In this document: piece after piece, positions 62,881 to 64,000 of the stretch | Layout of the letters: the number at the start of each line of letters is the position of its first letter | How positions within the stretch are numbered: position 1 is the stretch's first letter | Assembly: GCF_928097925.1 (NCBI RefSeq) | Contig: NZ_CAKMRI010000001.1 | Span: 372,001 to 436,000, forward strand | DNA: 64,000 bases | From: Mediannikoviicoccus vaginalis | GTDB lineage: Bacteria > Bacillota > Clostridia > Tissierellales > Peptoniphilaceae | Direction of reading: 5' to 3' | Translations under genes and position numbers: made by a program | Notes under the pieces: generated by a model | What the model saw: only the letters and a program-made list of their open reading frames with translations | Database searches by the model: none | Told to the model about the DNA's origin: nothing

Positions 62881-64000
62881 TATTTACTCCTTGGTCCTCT
62901 AGGTTTTAAATCAAATAATATTGGAACACCTTCAAATTTAAAATATTCTCTAATTTGATTTTCTAGGTATCTTAAATATGAAAAGTGCATTAATTCCTTT
63001 TTATTTATATGGAAAAGTATTTTTGGCGGTCTTGTTGAAACTTGTGATGCATAAAACACCTTTAACCTCTCTCCCTTATCTGTAGGAGGAGCATTGTGAA
63101 GAACAGCTTCGTTTACTATTTCATTTAAAGTTCCCGTACTTATTCTCATGGAATAATTTTCATTTACCTTTTCAATCATTTGGAAAAGATTATGCACTCT
63201 AAGATTATTTTTTACTGACATAAAGATTATGGGAACATAGTTTATAAAACCAAGTTTATTTCTAATGTCCATTTCAAATTGTCTTTGAGTCATATTATCT
63301 TTTTCTATTAAATCCCATTTATTTACAGCAATAATCATTGCCTTTCCATTATCGTGGGCATATCCTATTATTTTTGAGTCCTGCTCTGTTACACCTTCCG
63401 CTGCATCAATCATCAATACAGATATATCGGAGCTATCTATTGAAGAAAGAGTTCTAACAACACTATATCTTTCAACTTCTTCATCAATATATCTTTTTCT
63501 TCTAAGTCCCGCCGTATCAATTAGCACATAGTCATGGCCATTATATTTGAAGTTTGAGTCGATAGAGTCCCTTGTGGTTCCTGCAATGTCTGTAACTATC
63601 ATCCTCTCTTCTCCAAGTAGTCTGTTGATTAAAGAAGATTTTCCAACATTTTGCTTTCCAATAATGGAAACCTTGGTCACATCATCTTCAAACTCAGCAT
63701 CCATTGGCTCAAAGTTTTTAACTATTTCATCTAGAAGATCCCCTATGCCTTGAGATCCTTCGGCACTAATCCCCATTACAGTAGGTATTCCAAGTTCATA
63801 AAACTCATATATTAAATCATCATCTTTTCTGCTGTCTATCTTGTTAACTGCTAATATAATCTCTTTATTAGACCTTCTCAAAAGATTTGCAACATCTCTA
63901 TCTTCAGCGGTTATTCCAGTCTTTGCATCTACGACAAATAAAATTACATCTGCCGTTTCTATTGCTAAGTCAACTTGATTGACAATTTGCTTAGAAAACA
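62880..64000 (-). CDS. der: GTPase Der, 5' end beyond the window
   Basis: A two-domain ribosome-assembly GTPase. About 373 codons are visible of a protein that is normally about 440, so the first GTPase loop lies off the right edge. The visible part begins in GTPase domain 1 (VILFVVDAKTG, then AVNKID). It contains all of domain 2 (GKQNVGKSSLINRLLG, DTAGLRRKRYI, AVNKWDLI) and the KH-like end (PKILFHINKKELMHFSYLRY) finishing RGPRSK. plsY follows with overlap. Confidence 0.96.
   Translation of the reverse strand, partial: FSKQIVNQVDLAIETADVILFVVDAKTGITAEDRDVANLLRRSNKEIILAVNKIDSRKDDDLIYEFYELGIPTVMGISAEGSQGIGDLLDEIVKNFEPMDAEFEDDVTKVSIIGKQNVGKSSLINRLLGEERMIVTDIAGTTRDSIDSNFKYNGHDYVLIDTAGLRRKRYIDEEVERYSVVRTLSSIDSSDISVLMIDAAEGVTEQDSKIIGYAHDNGKAMIIAVNKWDLIEKDNMTQRQFEMDIRNKLGFINYVPIIFMSVKNNLRVHNLFQMIEKVNENYSMRISTGTLNEIVNEAVLHNAPPTDKGERLKVFYASQVSTRPPKILFHINKKELMHFSYLRYLENQIREYFKFEGVPILFDLKPRGPRSK

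Overview
The window looks like a chromosomal segment of a low-GC, anaerobic Gram-positive (Firmicutes) bacterium. The base composition is very AT-rich, arginine is mostly AGA, and Shine-Dalgarno sites are strong GGAGG types. Several arrangements are clostridial: an ispH-rpsA fusion, dgt-dnaG-rpoD, plsX-acpP-rnc-smc-ftsY, scpA-scpB-rluB, nusB-xseA-xseB-ispA-argR-recN, a PPDK/PPDK-regulator pair, and pyrB with a clostridial pyrI. A member of the Tissierellia (Peptoniphilus/Anaerococcus-like) is my best guess, but that is inference. Most genes lie on the minus strand. The exceptions are a small membrane protein-recX-GIY-YIG group, asnA, PPDK regulator-ppdK, and three tRNA genes.

Layout. 1-6 kb: alaS (3' end off the window), an AI-2E-family permease, an Rrf2 regulator with an IscR-like cysteine set, and leuS behind a short leader hairpin. 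6-14 kb: a YdbC/PC4 protein, a helical protein with a probable CTG start, the plus-strand recX group, degV, asnA, and PPDK with its regulator. 13.8-18.3 kb: pyrimidine operon pyrB-I-F-K-D-E behind a clean sigma-A promoter. 18.3-26.4 kb: one packed eight-gene run, moeA, mobA-mobB fusion, an unknown 208-aa protein, a YhaO/SbcD-like nuclease, a YhaN/SbcC-like ATPase, a phosphoesterase, nagB and a CYTH protein. 26.4-30.6 kb: thrS with a T-box, hisS, and a DUF6873-like protein. 30.9-31.2 kb: tRNA-Phe, tRNA-Gly, tRNA-Cys. 31.2-32.7 kb: a complete ISL3-family element inserted in the T-tract of the rnpB terminator. 32.7-41.3 kb: rnpB, nif3-like, trmK, rpoD, dnaG, dgt, ispH-rpsA, plsC. 41.3-49.5 kb: cmk with an extra N-terminal domain, a HI0933 flavoprotein, a frameshifted ytqB-like methyltransferase, rluB, scpB, scpA, a site-2 protease, NUDIX, recN, argR. 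49.6-64 kb: ispA, xseB, xseA, nusB, Asp23, ftsY, smc, a radical SAM protein, rnc, acpP, plsX, rpmF, ackA, plsY, der (5' end off the window).

Most of this is housekeeping: translation, isoprenoid and phospholipid synthesis, chromosome segregation and repair, pyrimidine synthesis, and pyruvate/acetate metabolism. I found no CRISPR array, prophage, toxin-antitoxin pair or recognisable defence island. The most interesting structure is in the ISL3 element. Its -35 box region and its transposase start codon form a 15-nt inverted repeat, and a terminator hairpin overlaps its right end. Together these look like a device that prevents activation by read-through transcription. Other points of note are the single-base frameshift in the ytqB-like gene, terminators directly upstream of nusB and leuS with no room for a promoter after them, the unknown protein in the YhaO/YhaN operon, the cmk extension, and a 32-codon membrane protein overlapping recX.
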